From Sulfurimonas sp. (lineage in GTDB: Bacteria > Campylobacterota > Campylobacteria > Campylobacterales > Sulfurimonadaceae): DNA of 13,156 nucleotides. Location: assembly GCF_023228785.1 (NCBI RefSeq), contig NZ_JALOAN010000047.1, positions 1-13,156 on the forward strand. The letters are read 5' to 3'. The translations under genes were made by a program, and so were the position numbers. Below the pieces are notes generated by a model, which did not search any database, had not been told where the DNA came from, and was given only the letters and a program-made list of their open reading frames with translations. Below, in pieces: positions 5,567-11,750 of the stretch (the stretch's first letter is position 1; each line of letters starts with the position of its first letter).

Positions 5567-7138
5567 TATCAACTCTTCTTCTTTCAAGAAATTTTCTATA
5601 TAAAACAATGTTTCATTCTCATTAAACCATTTTTTGAATGAAGAAGTAATAAGTTTTAATTGTTTTGATTTTGCTTCAAGTTTCATTAACTTAGCAAGTA
5701 CACCATGCCCAACTCTTGAGCAAGCCCCCACCTCAATCTCTAACATTTCATACCAGCCCTTATCATAAACAAGAAGTTCCTTATTCTTTAAAATCTTTTT
5801 GACAGTCAAGCTCTTTGTCTTGTATGTTTTTCTTTTTAAAAACTCTTCTTTATTAAAAGTTTCATAGTGACAAATCTCTTCTCTAGTTCTCGCTACTCTA
5901 TACTTTTCTTGCTCCAGTGGATCAACATTATACTCTCTGAGCAAATTATTTTCAGTATCATAAACTTTACTATTTATGCTTACATTTGCTCTTATACACT
6001 CATATAAAGACTTATGACTAAGCTTCCAATAATCTTTATTAATCTTGCCACTGAGTGTGGTCTTTCCAAAATAGTACTTGGTCTTTCTAATAACCCACTT
6101 GGGCACAGTTAATCTACTTTGTGAGTAAAGATTTCTGATGCCTAAAGCTCTCCTCCAGCCATCAAAAACTTCTAACTCATCCAATGTCATATTGAAAGCA
6201 GATTTTTTCATATATTTAAGAAGATATGGGATAGAAAAATTCTCTTCATATTCATCAATTACTTTTATATCATGCTTACCAATGTTTTGGTTTAGACTGA
6301 TTTTATTTTTTAGTATTGCTTCAAAAGAACCTGAATCCTGAGGTTTAACAAAATAGACAGCATGACTGTGACCTACATAACTTTTGTGATATTCCAATGC
6401 TCTGAAAAATTTGATGTTATAGCTCAAAGTTCTATTTGATTGAACCATTATATCCCTATGCAAACTTTGAAGATCAGCAATACCAGCTTTAAAGTCTCTT
6501 TCATAGTCAAAGCCAACTTTAGAGATATTGCCACCTTTTGGGAAAGGATGCAAGTGTCCTTTTAGTGTAGCAGTAAAAAAAACAGGTATTAAGCCGCTAA
6601 GTTTAGCTTCTTGCTCTATTTGATTCCAAAGCATAGTTGCTTCTATAGCTTTATCTTTATATTCTTGCTGAAGATTTTCCTTATAAAAGCCTATTTTACC
6701 TGATTTTTTGCTTTTGAAGTATTTGATACTTTTACTATTATTAAAGTAAGCTTCTCTACCTTTTTTCTTATAATGAAAATAAGAATGAAAAGCCTTCTTA
6801 CAGTAATCAGAATGCTCATCCCTGGAAAATTGAAGTAGGGATACATTAGTGTTATTAGTAAAACAAGGGGAGGCTAAAGGAATCTTTAAATCTAAAAACT
6901 CTTTGAGCTGTGACTTATACAAACTTCTTGTATGTGGAAAAACATAGTGATGATGAGAGTCAGTTATTTCTTTGAGATATTCTGGTAAATATGAATGAGA
7001 AGTGAGATTTATGTCTTGTGTATTTTGTGAAGTTTTAAAAGAATTCTGGGAGAGAGCTTTCAAATTATTATCCTTTGGGATAATAACTGCCAAGCTCTTA
7101 TCCCAGCAAAAACTTTTGTGGCGGCTTGGCATGACCAC
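5549..7138 (-). CDS. GPA-type HUH endonuclease, rolling-circle replication initiator
   Basis: A 529-residue protein resembling the gene-A replication endonucleases of P2/phiX-type phages (Phage_GPA). Signatures in order: 'RALEYHKSYVGHSHAVYFV', with the metal-binding H257-S-H259; 'PYLLKYMKKSA', with paired tyrosines Y305 and Y309 four apart and a following Lys, the YxxxYxxK motif; then 'DGWRRALGIRNLYSQ', the conserved WR..GIR segment. Such enzymes nick one strand at the origin, hold the 5' end through tyrosine and start rolling-circle replication. The first start is GTG (7138); ATG at 7132 is also possible, and no clear ribosome site precedes either. Both starts lie in or beside a 12-bp inverted repeat. 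It is probably co-transcribed with the relaxase, 104 bp upstream, and a TATAAT occurs in the gap. Confidence 0.78.
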   Translation of the reverse strand: MVMPSRHKSFCWDKSLAVIIPKDNNLKALSQNSFKTSQNTQDINLTSHSYLPEYLKEITDSHHHYVFPHTRSLYKSQLKEFLDLKIPLASPCFTNNTNVSLLQFSRDEHSDYCKKAFHSYFHYKKKGREAYFNNSKSIKYFKSKKSGKIGFYKENLQQEYKDKAIEATMLWNQIEQEAKLSGLIPVFFTATLKGHLHPFPKGGNISKVGFDYERDFKAGIADLQSLHRDIMVQSNRTLSYNIKFFRALEYHKSYVGHSHAVYFVKPQDSGSFEAILKNKISLNQNIGKHDIKVIDEYEENFSIPYLLKYMKKSAFNMTLDELEVFDGWRRALGIRNLYSQSRLTVPKWVIRKTKYYFGKTTLSGKINKDYWKLSHKSLYECIRANVSINSKVYDTENNLLREYNVDPLEQEKYRVARTREEICHYETFNKEEFLKRKTYKTKSLTVKKILKNKELLVYDKGWYEMLEIEVGACSRVGHGVLAKLMKLEAKSKQLKLITSSFKKWFNENETLFYIENFLKEEELILNTKL

Positions 7139-7146
7139 AAAAGTTT
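7110..7146. repeat. 12-bp inverted repeat over the rep start codon
   Basis: AAACTTTTGTGG (7110-7121) and CCACAAAAGTTT (7135-7146) pair perfectly around a 13-base loop. The repeat covers the GTG and ATG starts of rep, so the mRNA hairpin could mask translation, or the DNA form could be a protein-binding site or origin hairpin. Its arm shares AGAAACTTTTG with the 21-bp arm repeats when read on the minus strand. Confidence 0.6.
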
Positions 7147-7242
7147 CTACTTCTTTGGATACTAATTATAAGTTGAAAATAATTATTTTTGTATATTACA
7201 TAAAAAAACTTATATAATGCTGAATTTAAAGAAAAAGTAAAA

Positions 7243-8442
7243 CTATCTTCTCCTAGAAAAAGAGCTTTTAACCTGCTCAACTTGTGGATTTAATTTGTTT
7301 TCTAATTCCTTAACTTTATCTTTTAACTCTCTCAACTCTTTACTATGTGCAGTTTCAAGCTCTTCTTTGCTTCTTTTAAGTGTTTTATGTTTACTCTCTA
7401 AATCAACATAAGAATCACTAAGTTTATCTAATCTTGAAAGACTATTTTGTAATGTTTTATCTAACGCTACTTTATTATTTGACAATGTTTCAACTTCACT
7501 TTTAAGAGAAAGAGAATTTTCCATGATCTCATAAATTTCATCAGATCTCAAATTCACAACTAGATTCTTTGCATATTGTTCTTGGAGTTTTGAAGAGATA
7601 TCTTTTATAGCTTTTTGATAATCAATACCTGCCCATGTATCATTTTTTTTCAAAACTTTATCAACATATTTACTGACTATATCACTTGCTCTTTTATCTG
7701 CTCTTCTTTGCATAGCTTTATATGATGCAAGACTTTTGATATAAGTCTTCTTGCCGCCCTTAACTACTTTATCAACTTTAATATTGTACTTGTCAGCTAT
7801 TCCTGATTTTTGTACATAATCATTAAAGTCCTTTTGAACTAATGAATAATGCTTGCCAAAAGGTTGCTTACCGAAACTGTTATTTAAGTCAGTAGTTAAA
7901 CTATCATACTCATTGAAGAAGCCATTAACATGAACATGAGGGCTTGCTTGGTCAAGATGAGCAACAGATAAGACAACTTTCATGCTAGGAAAGTTTTTTG
8001 AAACATAATGATTAACAAGCTCGCTCAATTCTTTTGCATAAGTTTTATCCCTCCTGTATAAAGGTAGAGAAGTTATACTGAAAGTTAATTCTGTATAAGC
8101 TTTGTGAGCTTCTTTGACAAGATTGCTTGTATTGTCTCTCTCTTCTATCAGCTTCTCAATTCTTGCTTTTGCTTTATCTTTTGACTTTTGCCCCTTGGCT
8201 CTTTTCATTCTATACTCTAACTTACTAATCTCATTTGAGATTATAGTTCTTGTTCTGTCATCTTCTCTTTGCTCTCTCTTCTTACTTAAAGATTTTCTAT
8301 CATTGATACTGACATGATTGATAAACTCTTGACCTTTAGCCTTGCCGCTTGATAGATTTGTTTTTCTATCATTGTGCTGCAACCTACTCATAAAAGACCT
8401 TCTCAACTTATAACTCTTGATTTCTAAAAATGTGCTGCTCAT
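7243..8442 (-). CDS. MobV/Pre-type HUH relaxase
   Basis: A 399-residue protein. The metal-binding motif HLDQASPHVH (H162, H169, H171) fits the 'H.D..tPH.H' triad of the Mob/Pre family (PF01076). An earlier LQHNDRKTN segment (residues 21-29) fits the N-terminal 'HN.R' box. The C-terminal third (about residues 300-390) is a long charged coiled coil, as usual in MobV proteins. The ATG at 8442 is chosen over the GTG at 8448 because the AAAGGAG site overlaps the GTG and sits five bases from the ATG. The enzyme would nick the transfer origin and lead the strand into a helper conjugation channel. The non-coding region upstream (8443-8840) is the natural place for that origin. Confidence 0.82.
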   Translation of the reverse strand: MSSTFLEIKSYKLRRSFMSRLQHNDRKTNLSSGKAKGQEFINHVSINDRKSLSKKREQREDDRTRTIISNEISKLEYRMKRAKGQKSKDKAKARIEKLIEERDNTSNLVKEAHKAYTELTFSITSLPLYRRDKTYAKELSELVNHYVSKNFPSMKVVLSVAHLDQASPHVHVNGFFNEYDSLTTDLNNSFGKQPFGKHYSLVQKDFNDYVQKSGIADKYNIKVDKVVKGGKKTYIKSLASYKAMQRRADKRASDIVSKYVDKVLKKNDTWAGIDYQKAIKDISSKLQEQYAKNLVVNLRSDEIYEIMENSLSLKSEVETLSNNKVALDKTLQNSLSRLDKLSDSYVDLESKHKTLKRSKEELETAHSKELRELKDKVKELENKLNPQVEQVKSSFSRRR

Positions 8443-8516
8443 ATGCACTCCTTTAGATATTTAATTATAAGAATGTTTTAACAATTTTGGCAAATTATTA
8501 TGCACGATGTTTAATG

Positions 8517-8556
8517 TCACCACAAAAAATTATCTACGATAATATTTTCATGGTGA
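8517..8556. repeat. Nested palindrome upstream of the relaxase (oriT candidate)
   Basis: Outer arms TCACCA (8517-8522) and TGGTGA (8551-8556) enclose an inner stem ATTATC (8529-8534) / GATAAT (8538-8543) with a TAC loop. The position about 75 bp upstream of the relaxase start is typical of MobV transfer origins. I cannot identify a nick site. Confidence 0.4.
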
Positions 8557-8566
8557 AATTACATCT

Positions 8567-8642
8567 ATTTTCTCGTTGAGAAAATGGAGCTAAAGCTCTG
8601 AGAATAGAAAGCTATTCTCTTAAAGAGAGTTGAGCTATGCTC
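8567..8642. repeat. Run of consecutive small hairpins (origin candidate)
   Basis: Four perfect stems follow one another: ATTTTCTC/GAGAAAAT (8567-8574, 8578-8585), GAGCT/AGCTC (8587-8591, 8594-8598), GAGAATAG/CTATTCTC (8600-8607, 8612-8619), and GAGC/GCTC (8632-8635, 8639-8642). A short CTCT/AGAG stem lies between the last two. Such dense secondary structure is typical of single-strand origins, rolling-circle origins or transfer origins. The region is not coding on either strand. The rest of 8643-8840 shows only an A/T-run palindrome near 8763-8781 and nothing else I can name. Confidence 0.5.
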
Positions 8643-8841
8643 TCAAAGCTAAGGAGTTTTTAAAAAGAAAAACACACAATGCAAAAATAACTGTAGAATA
8701 AAAAGCTTCCTAAAATTGCATTTTGTGACTTTTCTCTAAATTGTTGCTTTTAAGCTTTCTACCTTTTTTTTAAAAAAAAAGTTACCAAAAAAACTACCAT
8801 TAAGCTGTTTTGGCTTACAATTTACTACTTAAAAGATAGAT

Positions 8842-8862
8842 GAGAAACTTTTGGGAAACTTA
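8842..8862. repeat. 21-bp direct repeat, right copy (integrase arm site)
   Basis: Identical to 4179-4199. It ends three bases before the AAGGA ribosome site of the split integrase gene, so integrase bound here could also control its own expression in the circle. It lies 64 bp inside the right core. Confidence 0.75.
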
Positions 8863-8865
8863 AAT

Positions 8866-8870
8866 AAGGA
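8866..8870 (+). promoter_or_regulatory. Ribosome site for the severed integrase start
   Basis: AAGGA seven bases before the ATG at 8878. This is a standard spacing and the best start signal anywhere in the frame of the integrase. Its presence at the opposite end of the element from the gene body is the key clue to the split gene. Confidence 0.7.
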
Positions 8871-8877
8871 TTTTGAA

Positions 8878-9024
8878 ATGGTCAATTTGCCTACATCTTG
8901 GGGCTTTGCAGAGATTCACAGTAGACCTCTTGACACCACTCTTAAACATCTACAACAAGTAAATAAAGTCTATTTAATCTTTTATTCCATAAAAAAATTA
9001 CTACTAAATAATTTGAAATGTTAA
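8878..9024 (+). pseudogene. Severed 5' end of the element-2 integrase (intN)
   Basis: ATG and 17 codons (MVNLPTSWGFAEIHSRP) run in frame into the right core at 8927-8939. In the integrated state the frame continues into flanking DNA and stops at TAA 9022-9024, giving a 48-residue peptide with no sign of function. When the right core is joined to the left core, codon 18 (CTT 8929) becomes CTT 4121 of the gene body without a frame change, and a 498-residue integrase results. The frame match and the ribosome site are seen directly; restored expression in the circle is inferred. Confidence 0.78.
8927..8939. repeat. Right attachment core of element 2 (attR)
   Basis: Exact 13-bp copy of the tRNA 3' end at 4119-4131. 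Identity stops at both edges (C versus T before, T versus C after), so this is the whole visible core. Confidence 0.82.
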
Positions 9025-9060
9025 AATAATTTCTTAAGAAGTATATCTCTAAAATAGATT

Positions 9061-9136
9061 TGGTCTCCCTACGTGGACTCGAACCACGAGCTATCCCTTA
9101 GGAGGGGATTGCTTTATCCAGTTAAGCGATAAGGAG
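9061..9136 (-). tRNA. tRNA-Arg (CCT)
   Basis: A full cloverleaf of 76 bases with encoded CCA. The acceptor CTCCTTA pairs with TAGGGAG (one G-U), D-stem GCTT/AAGC, anticodon stem ATCCC/GGGAT around CTCCTAA (anticodon CCT), and T-stem CGTGG/CCACG. It reads AGG codons. It is the first chromosomal gene beyond element 2 and was not the element's target: its 3' end does not match the 13-bp core. Confidence 0.95.
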
Positions 9137-9154
9137 TATTGTCTAAAATATATT

Positions 9155-9194
9155 TAAATTAAATCAATGCCGTGAGTGCCATTAATTTAATTTA
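9155..9194. terminator. AT-rich stem-loop between the 46-aa ORF and tRNA-Arg
   Basis: TAAATTAAAT (9155-9164) and ATTTAATTTA (9185-9194) form a perfect 10-bp stem around a 20-base loop, just after the stop of the small ORF. It may end that transcript, but there is no U-run and no GC in the stem. Confidence 0.3.
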
Positions 9195-9202
9195 TTATGA
9201 TC

Positions 9203-9343
9203 TTAGATTAAAGATAATATTTTTTTTGCTACTTCTACATTTAGTCCAGCTTTACTACAAGCTATTTCAATGTTTTCTTGATTATCTAATAATCTTAAAA
9301 GTACTTTTACTCTTTGTGTCTGATTGATATTTTGATTTGACAT
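9203..9343 (-). CDS. 46-aa helix-turn-helix-like small protein
   Basis: Starts at an ATG with AAGGA six bases upstream and encodes 46 residues. The C-terminal half (LLDNQENIEIACSKAGLNVEVAKKIL) has the spacing of a helix-turn-helix: a helix, a tight 'KAGLN' turn and a second helix, similar to transposase or regulator DNA-binding heads. It lies between two tRNA genes on the same strand. It may be an independent small regulator or the leftover N-terminus of a larger DNA-binding protein, but no homologous frame continues after its stop. I do not recognise a named family. Confidence 0.5.
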   Translation of the reverse strand: MSNQNINQTQRVKVLLRLLDNQENIEIACSKAGLNVEVAKKILSLI

Positions 9344-9505
9344 CTGTTTTCCTTTATTTTAATGTTATTAAATCATTTAACAATAGGGAAATAACAAGTT
9401 GACGGGTCCTAAAAGTGTTTAATGTAGCTTAATGATACGATGTATAAGTTTAGTTAAATTGTTTAAAAATGTTGTTATAAAACCTATAAATAAAGGATTT
9501 AGTTT

Positions 9506-9582
<77 letters not shown>

Positions 9583-9686
9583 ATATGTTAATGAATCGAA
9601 GCAAATAAACATGACAAAAGAGATGTTATTTGATAAAATCAAAAAATTAAGAATTAAATTTGTGGGAAATAATTTTTAAGAAAGTA

Positions 9687-9763
9687 TGGTGCGCCCGACA
9701 CGATTCGAACGTGTGACCGCTGGTACCGCAAACCAGTGCTCTATCCAGCTGAGCTACGAGCGC
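9687..9763 (-). tRNA. tRNA-Arg (GCG)
   Basis: 77 bases with encoded CCA. Acceptor GCGCTCG/CGGGCGC, anticodon stem CTGGT/ACCAG around TTGCGGT, T-stem ACACG/CGTGT. The anticodon is GCG where most bacteria carry ACG, which is deaminated to inosine. CGU and CGC can be read by GCG without that editing. Confidence 0.95.
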
Positions 9764-9841
9764 ACACCATTCTCTTATTTAAAGAGGATGAAATTATAGC
9801 CATTCTAGCTTATACTATTATAAAATGGCAACTATTTAAAA

Positions 9842-10060
9842 TTAGAGTTCTGTTTTGCTGAGTAAATCTTCTATCTTTTTTTCTTGTAAATAAAGCTCAT
9901 GCGTTCTTCTCACATAAGCATGAAGTAGTTTTTTTAAGTCGTTATTTCCATCTTTATTAAAGTCTTTTGCCATGTTTTTTTCTAAAAAAGGTGCAAAACT
10001 ATCTTCTACATCAACGTCAAAACGTCGACCTCCTATAAGTAAACCTATCTTTTTACTCAT
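9842..10060 (-). CDS. Small ZapA-like protein (tentative)
   Basis: 72 residues. The start 'IGLLIGGRRFDVDVEDSF', a short beta-strand pair with a G-R-x-[FY] turn, followed by a long charged helix (about residues 38-70), matches the general plan of ZapA, which binds and bundles FtsZ at mid-cell. ZapA proteins are usually 85-110 residues, so this one is short. It follows a coiled-coil gene by four bases and has GGTAAAGAG upstream of the ATG. The function rests on shape and pairing, not on a strong motif. Confidence 0.4.
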   Translation of the reverse strand: MSKKIGLLIGGRRFDVDVEDSFAPFLEKNMAKDFNKDGNNDLKKLLHAYVRRTHELYLQEKKIEDLLSKTEL

Positions 10061-10064
10061 CTCT

Positions 10065-10292
10065 TTACCCTAAGATACTTTCTATTTTTTCAACTATCTC
10101 TTCTATCTCTAAATCTTTCATTAGATTTGCTTCTACTAGTTTTTCTATTTCTATATCTTTAGCTTGGTTTTCGGCTCTAAGCGTTATGAGATCTGTGCGA
10201 AAAGTTTTATTTTCTTCTTTTAAGGAGTTATAGCTTTGTAGTATTTGAGATATTTTATCGTTTAATTTATCTAAGTTTGTCTGATTTTCCAT
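10065..10292 (-). CDS. Small coiled-coil protein, ZapB-like (tentative)
   Basis: 75 residues, almost entirely heptad repeats (LDKLNDKISQILQSYNSLKEEN...IEKLVEANLMKDLEIEEIVEKIESIL), so a dimeric coiled coil is likely. Small coiled-coil genes placed directly before zapA are common in proteobacteria. A ribosome site AGGA stands seven bases before the ATG. The next gene starts four bases after the stop, so the two are an operon. Other roles for such a simple coiled coil cannot be excluded. Confidence 0.5.
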   Translation of the reverse strand: MENQTNLDKLNDKISQILQSYNSLKEENKTFRTDLITLRAENQAKDIEIEKLVEANLMKDLEIEEIVEKIESILG

Positions 10293-10408
10293 AAAGATTC
10301 CTATATATTTTGTATTAATATAATTCTATCACAAAAACTATAATCTTTACTTCACTCTGTTAAACAATAGACTTTGATTTTAAAACTTCACTAAGAGAGG
10401 TTTGTTAC

Positions 10409-10426
10409 AGAAGCTACTTAGCTTCT
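10409..10426 (-). terminator. Hairpin over the lipoprotein stop codon
   Basis: AGAAGCTA (10409-10416) and TAGCTTCT (10419-10426) form a perfect 8-bp stem covering the TAG stop. No U-run follows, so it may act as a weak terminator or an mRNA end protector. Confidence 0.3.
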
Positions 10427-10917
10427 ATAACGTTTTTAAGCTCATCTTCTGAGCTAAGAGTTACTATTTTTGTAATTAATTCATCTTCAACGTATACAAC
10501 AACTATTTTTTCAGTATTCATCTCTGATCTGTAAGGTGCTGCTTTTTCTTTATCGTCAAGTAGTAAAACTGTGTGTTTAAAGTCTTTAAGCCCTGGTAAT
10601 ATAAACATACTTCTTATTAGCGAAGGTGCTGCACTTACATCTGCTACAAACTGTGTATCATTTTGACTCAAATATGTAGGAGACTGTGTTACAAAAAAGT
10701 CATTACATGTATGTGCTATATCTTTAGAAAATGCGAATATTACTTTTTTTGTAGATGCACCTACCTTATGTGCTTTTTCAAACTGATCATTTAACGCTAT
10801 ATCTGATAAACTTTTACCAACTACTAATTTTGGTTCTACTGCTTGTTCTGGCTCAGCTGTTGAACTACATCCAACAAGCATCAATGATACAAATAACCCA
10901 ATTATAATTTTTTTCAT
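10414..10917 (-). CDS. Predicted lipoprotein, unknown function
   Basis: 167 residues from the ATG at 10917, which has GGAG six bases upstream. The frame is open from 10941, but the eight extra residues would spoil the signal peptide. Residues 1-17 (KKIIIGLFVSLMLVGC) end in a lipobox LVGC, so Cys17 should carry lipid and anchor the protein in a membrane. A low-complexity acidic linker follows. The body has a pattern of strands and helices reminiscent of a thioredoxin fold ('KVIFAFSKDIAHTCNDFF', 'EKIVVVYVEDELITKIV') but no CxxC, so a redox role is not supported. It stands alone between the coiled-coil pair and the SDR gene. Confidence 0.72.
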   Translation of the reverse strand: MKKIIIGLFVSLMLVGCSSTAEPEQAVEPKLVVGKSLSDIALNDQFEKAHKVGASTKKVIFAFSKDIAHTCNDFFVTQSPTYLSQNDTQFVADVSAAPSLIRSMFILPGLKDFKHTVLLLDDKEKAAPYRSEMNTEKIVVVYVEDELITKIVTLSSEDELKNVIEAK

Positions 10918-11019
10918 ACTTTCTCCGATTTTTTTTGACATACTACAGTATCTTAATTTTAAATTATGATGCTATTACAATCTAGTTATAATTCTTGATA
11001 TTTTTTAAAGAACTTTTCT

Positions 11020-11730
11020 CTATCCTTGAATGCTCATAGCAAACTCTTCTATAACCTTCTCTGGCTCATCTTGAAGTCTTTGTCTAATCATTTGTGCAAA
11101 CCCATCAGGATAGATCTCATAAACTTTATTTTTAATTGCATTTAAAGTCGCATCTACAATATCTTGCGGACTTGTTTTTGGCATTGCAGAGCCCTCTGTC
11201 ATTTTTGTATCAATAGGTCCAGGAAGCACCTCATAAACTTCTCCACCAAATAACCCAAACTCAGCTCTTAATGCTTGTGTATGTGAGTGCAATGCACTTT
11301 TTGAAACGCAGTAGCTTCCTAAGGCGGGAAGATTAACTAGCGCCAATACTGAAGTAACATTTACAACCATGCCTTTTGAGCTTTTTAGTTTTTCAAAAAG
11401 TGCTTTTGTTAAGTTACTAGTTCCTTTTAAGTTCACTTCTAGATCTATAAAACTATCATCAAATATCTTTGTATTTGAGTTTACTCCAGCATTATTTATA
11501 AGAATATCAAGCTTGTCTATCTTTGCTACTGCTTTATCTATGGACTCTTTTGATGCGATGTCTAATTCTATGACTTCTACAATATCACTCAACTCTTTGA
11601 TCTTTTGCAAACTGCTAAGATCTCTTGCTGAACAATAGATTTTCTTTGGATTTGATTTTAAAATCTTCTCTACAAAAATACGTCCTAACCCGCCATTAGC
11701 ACCTGTTATTAATACAATTTTATTTTTCAT
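11020..11730 (-). CDS. Short-chain dehydrogenase/reductase (SDR)
   Basis: 236 residues, a classical SDR length. The Rossmann motif TGANGGLG (residues 9-16) binds NAD(P). NNAG (79-82) stabilises the sheet. The catalytic set is N100, S127 (NVTS), Y140 and K144 (YCVSK). 'PGPIDTKMT' follows the active site as usual. It is a cytoplasmic oxidoreductase acting on an alcohol or ketone; the substrate cannot be told from sequence. Start ATG has AAGGT upstream. It begins 20 bases after the nitrilase-fusion stop on the same strand, so the two are probably one transcript. Confidence 0.9.
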   Translation of the reverse strand: MKNKIVLITGANGGLGRIFVEKILKSNPKKIYCSARDLSSLQKIKELSDIVEVIELDIASKESIDKAVAKIDKLDILINNAGVNSNTKIFDDSFIDLEVNLKGTSNLTKALFEKLKSSKGMVVNVTSVLALVNLPALGSYCVSKSALHSHTQALRAEFGLFGGEVYEVLPGPIDTKMTEGSAMPKTSPQDIVDATLNAIKNKVYEIYPDGFAQMIRQRLQDEPEKVIEEFAMSIQG

Positions 11731-11750
11731 TTTTTTACCTTATTTTAATT

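Larger units (their letters stand above)
4119..8939. mobile_element. Compact integrative mobilizable element, about 4.8 kb
   Basis: Bounded by 13-bp direct repeats (attL 4119-4131, attR 8927-8939), 4808 bp from core to core. A perfect 21-bp direct repeat lies inside each end (4179-4199 and 8842-8862). It encodes a tyrosine integrase split by the attachment site, a GPA-type HUH replication protein and a MobV-type HUH relaxase, plus a hairpin-rich non-coding end. No accessory cargo is seen. The gene set suggests an element that excises, replicates as a rolling circle and is mobilised by a helper conjugative system. It lacks type IV secretion genes, so it cannot transfer alone. Confidence 0.82.

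Noticed and set aside
7098..7280. 60-aa minus-strand frame between relaxase and rep
   Set aside because: Overlaps the relaxase 3' end and rep start in another frame, with no ribosome site or recognisable motif.
8763..8781. T-run/A-run palindrome as a terminator
   Set aside because: No gene ends nearby on either strand; it is symmetric only because it is a T-run followed by an A-run.
8927..9136. tRNA-Arg(CCT) as the target of element 2
   Set aside because: Its 3' end does not contain the 13-bp core and it lies on the opposite strand; the core matches the tRNA-Met half.
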